Below are positions 63,225 through 64,000 of a DNA stretch of 64,000 nt, in pieces. The notes beneath the pieces are model-generated. The model did no database searches and was not told where the DNA came from. It saw nothing but the letters and a program-made list of their open reading frames with translations. Every line of letters begins with the position of its first letter. Position 1 is the stretch's first letter. Made by a program: the position numbers and the translations under genes. The stretch spans positions 1 through 64,000 of the forward strand of contig NZ_ATUT01000006.1 in assembly GCF_000420345.1 (NCBI RefSeq), read 5' to 3'. The stretch comes from Faecalicoccus pleomorphus DSM 20574 (GTDB lineage: Bacteria > Bacillota_I > Bacilli_A > Erysipelotrichales > Erysipelotrichaceae).

Positions 63225-64000
63225 TTTTGTTTTCCAAAGCCTTTACAATTTCATCTCTAATGTTCTTTCCCTTAATTTCCCATGTGATTTTTTGTCCTTT
63301 CTCAACCATGGCACGGCTCATTTTTTGCCGAATCTCCGTACTCTTCAGGGAAATCATACCCTCTGCAAGTTGATGGATCAATTCATCTCTTCCTGCATGA
63401 TTCAAAATTATAGCGCACTCTGTATCAAAGTTTCTCGTGTATCCGCCAGTGTCGATACAAAGCAACGGTTTGCCCCACTTCATGCAATCAAATGCATTTG
63501 TAACTCCGCCCTCTTTTAAGCACGCATTCAGAACAGCATCGCAATTTTCCATTTCGCTTTGATACTCACTCATCGAAATCTGACCTATTAAAGTTATTTT
63601 GTCGTCTAATCCTTTTTTCTTTATCAGCATCTCCAAATGTTTCTTCTCTGCACCCTCACCGATAATTTTCATCGTAACATTCGACAGTTCCTTTTCAGCA
63701 ATCGAAAAAGCCTCCACCAAGAGATCAAAGCCACGCCATCCATCCAAACGGCCCACCGTAATATATGTAAGCCCCTCCGATTCATCCCGCGCCTTCGGTT
63801 CAAAATATGTTGGTGCACATTCCATTGCAACATCCGTAAAAAGTATAGCTTTATTACGATATTTTTCAGGAATCATTGCCATTGTTGAATTAGCCTTGCA
63901 AAAAATCAAATCAGCATTTTCACATTTCTTATGAAAGGATGGATTTATGGTCATACTTGATACAACAATCCTTCGAACAGCTTCAAGCATTCTGTGTTTC
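63214..64000 (-). CDS. GT4 family glycosyltransferase, 5' end beyond the window
   Basis: At least 262 residues are visible (frame open to the right edge). They include the GT-B C-terminal domain: YITVGRLDGWRGFDLLVEAFSIAEKE, MKIIGEGAEKKHLEML, KITLIGQISMSEYQSEMENCDAVLNAC and the donor-binding EGGVTNAFDCMKWGKPLLCID (an EX7E variant, EGGVTNAFD). The first visible Met is not necessarily the start, since the frame is open further. It is the upstream-most visible gene of the operon and overlaps the kinase gene by 11 bases. Confidence 0.88.
   Translation of the reverse strand, partial: KHRMLEAVRRIVVSSMTINPSFHKKCENADLIFCKANSTMAMIPEKYRNKAILFTDVAMECAPTYFEPKARDESEGLTYITVGRLDGWRGFDLLVEAFSIAEKELSNVTMKIIGEGAEKKHLEMLIKKKGLDDKITLIGQISMSEYQSEMENCDAVLNACLKEGGVTNAFDCMKWGKPLLCIDTGGYTRNFDTECAIILNHAGRDELIHQLAEGMISLKSTEIRQKMSRAMVEKGQKITWEIKGKNIRDEIVKALENKNAQ

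Overview
The window is about 40% G+C and reads as the chromosome of a low-GC Firmicute, probably an anaerobic, fermentative gut bacterium of the Erysipelotrichia type. The clues are a single-chain pyruvate:ferredoxin oxidoreductase, strong GGAGG-type ribosome sites, the trigger factor-Lon-EngB run with a DUF3196-type gene in front, paired U32 peptidases behind ProRS, and DUF1836/DegV and DUF6442/HTH pairs. Species assignment is an inference. No rRNA, tRNA or CRISPR array was seen.

Region 1 (1-13 kb): a truncated gene with a possible leader peptide; a membrane GDPD; an ArsP_2-like exporter; an AI-2E-family permease; a TrmH-like methylase with DUF4438; thiol peroxidase; a BI-1 protein; an uncharacterised PEPCK/HPr-kinase-like P-loop enzyme; ProRS with two U32 (tRNA hydroxylation) proteins. 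Region 2 (13-20.7 kb): KatG with a 20-bp palindrome beside its ribosome site; a GyrI-like gene broken by one stop codon; an autoregulated-looking HTH/DUF6442 pair with duplicated operators; a decayed acetyltransferase; HAD-proB-proA proline genes. Region 3 (20.7-33 kb): pyruvate:ferredoxin oxidoreductase, Pgi, a DUF212 protein, a NifU-domain protein, an esterase, TypA/BipA, an ECF S-component, a cupin, a YczE-like membrane protein, rhodanese, GNAT and glutathione peroxidase. Region 4 (33-50 kb): a divergent SOS-like module (S24 repressor against Y-family polymerase plus YolD), NadE, DegV/DUF1836, nitroreductase, a PurF-like protein lacking the catalytic Cys, EngB, Lon, trigger factor, TPM/LemA, a DUF885 lipoprotein.

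Region 5 (50-64 kb) is accessory. A sugar nucleotidyltransferase and two DNA-binding proteins precede an AbiH-like defence gene cut by a GC-rich IS256-family element, then two orphan genes, then the 3' part of a minus-strand surface-polysaccharide operon: GT4, APH-like kinase, GT2, acyltransferase, Wzy-like polymerase, HAD protein, Wzx flippase, second acyltransferase. The first acyltransferase is frameshifted at a run of seven G, which may be a phase-variation switch.

Together the core genes cover pyruvate oxidation, hexose phosphate metabolism, proline and NAD synthesis, protein quality control and three peroxide-removing enzymes. The most interesting unexplained items are the G7 switch, the Ser-for-Cys PurF paralogue, the PEPCK-like kinase with an operator inside its promoter spacer, the paired operators of the HTH/DUF6442 and DegV/DUF1836 modules, and an Asn-for-Asp change in the thiamine-diphosphate motif of the pyruvate oxidoreductase.
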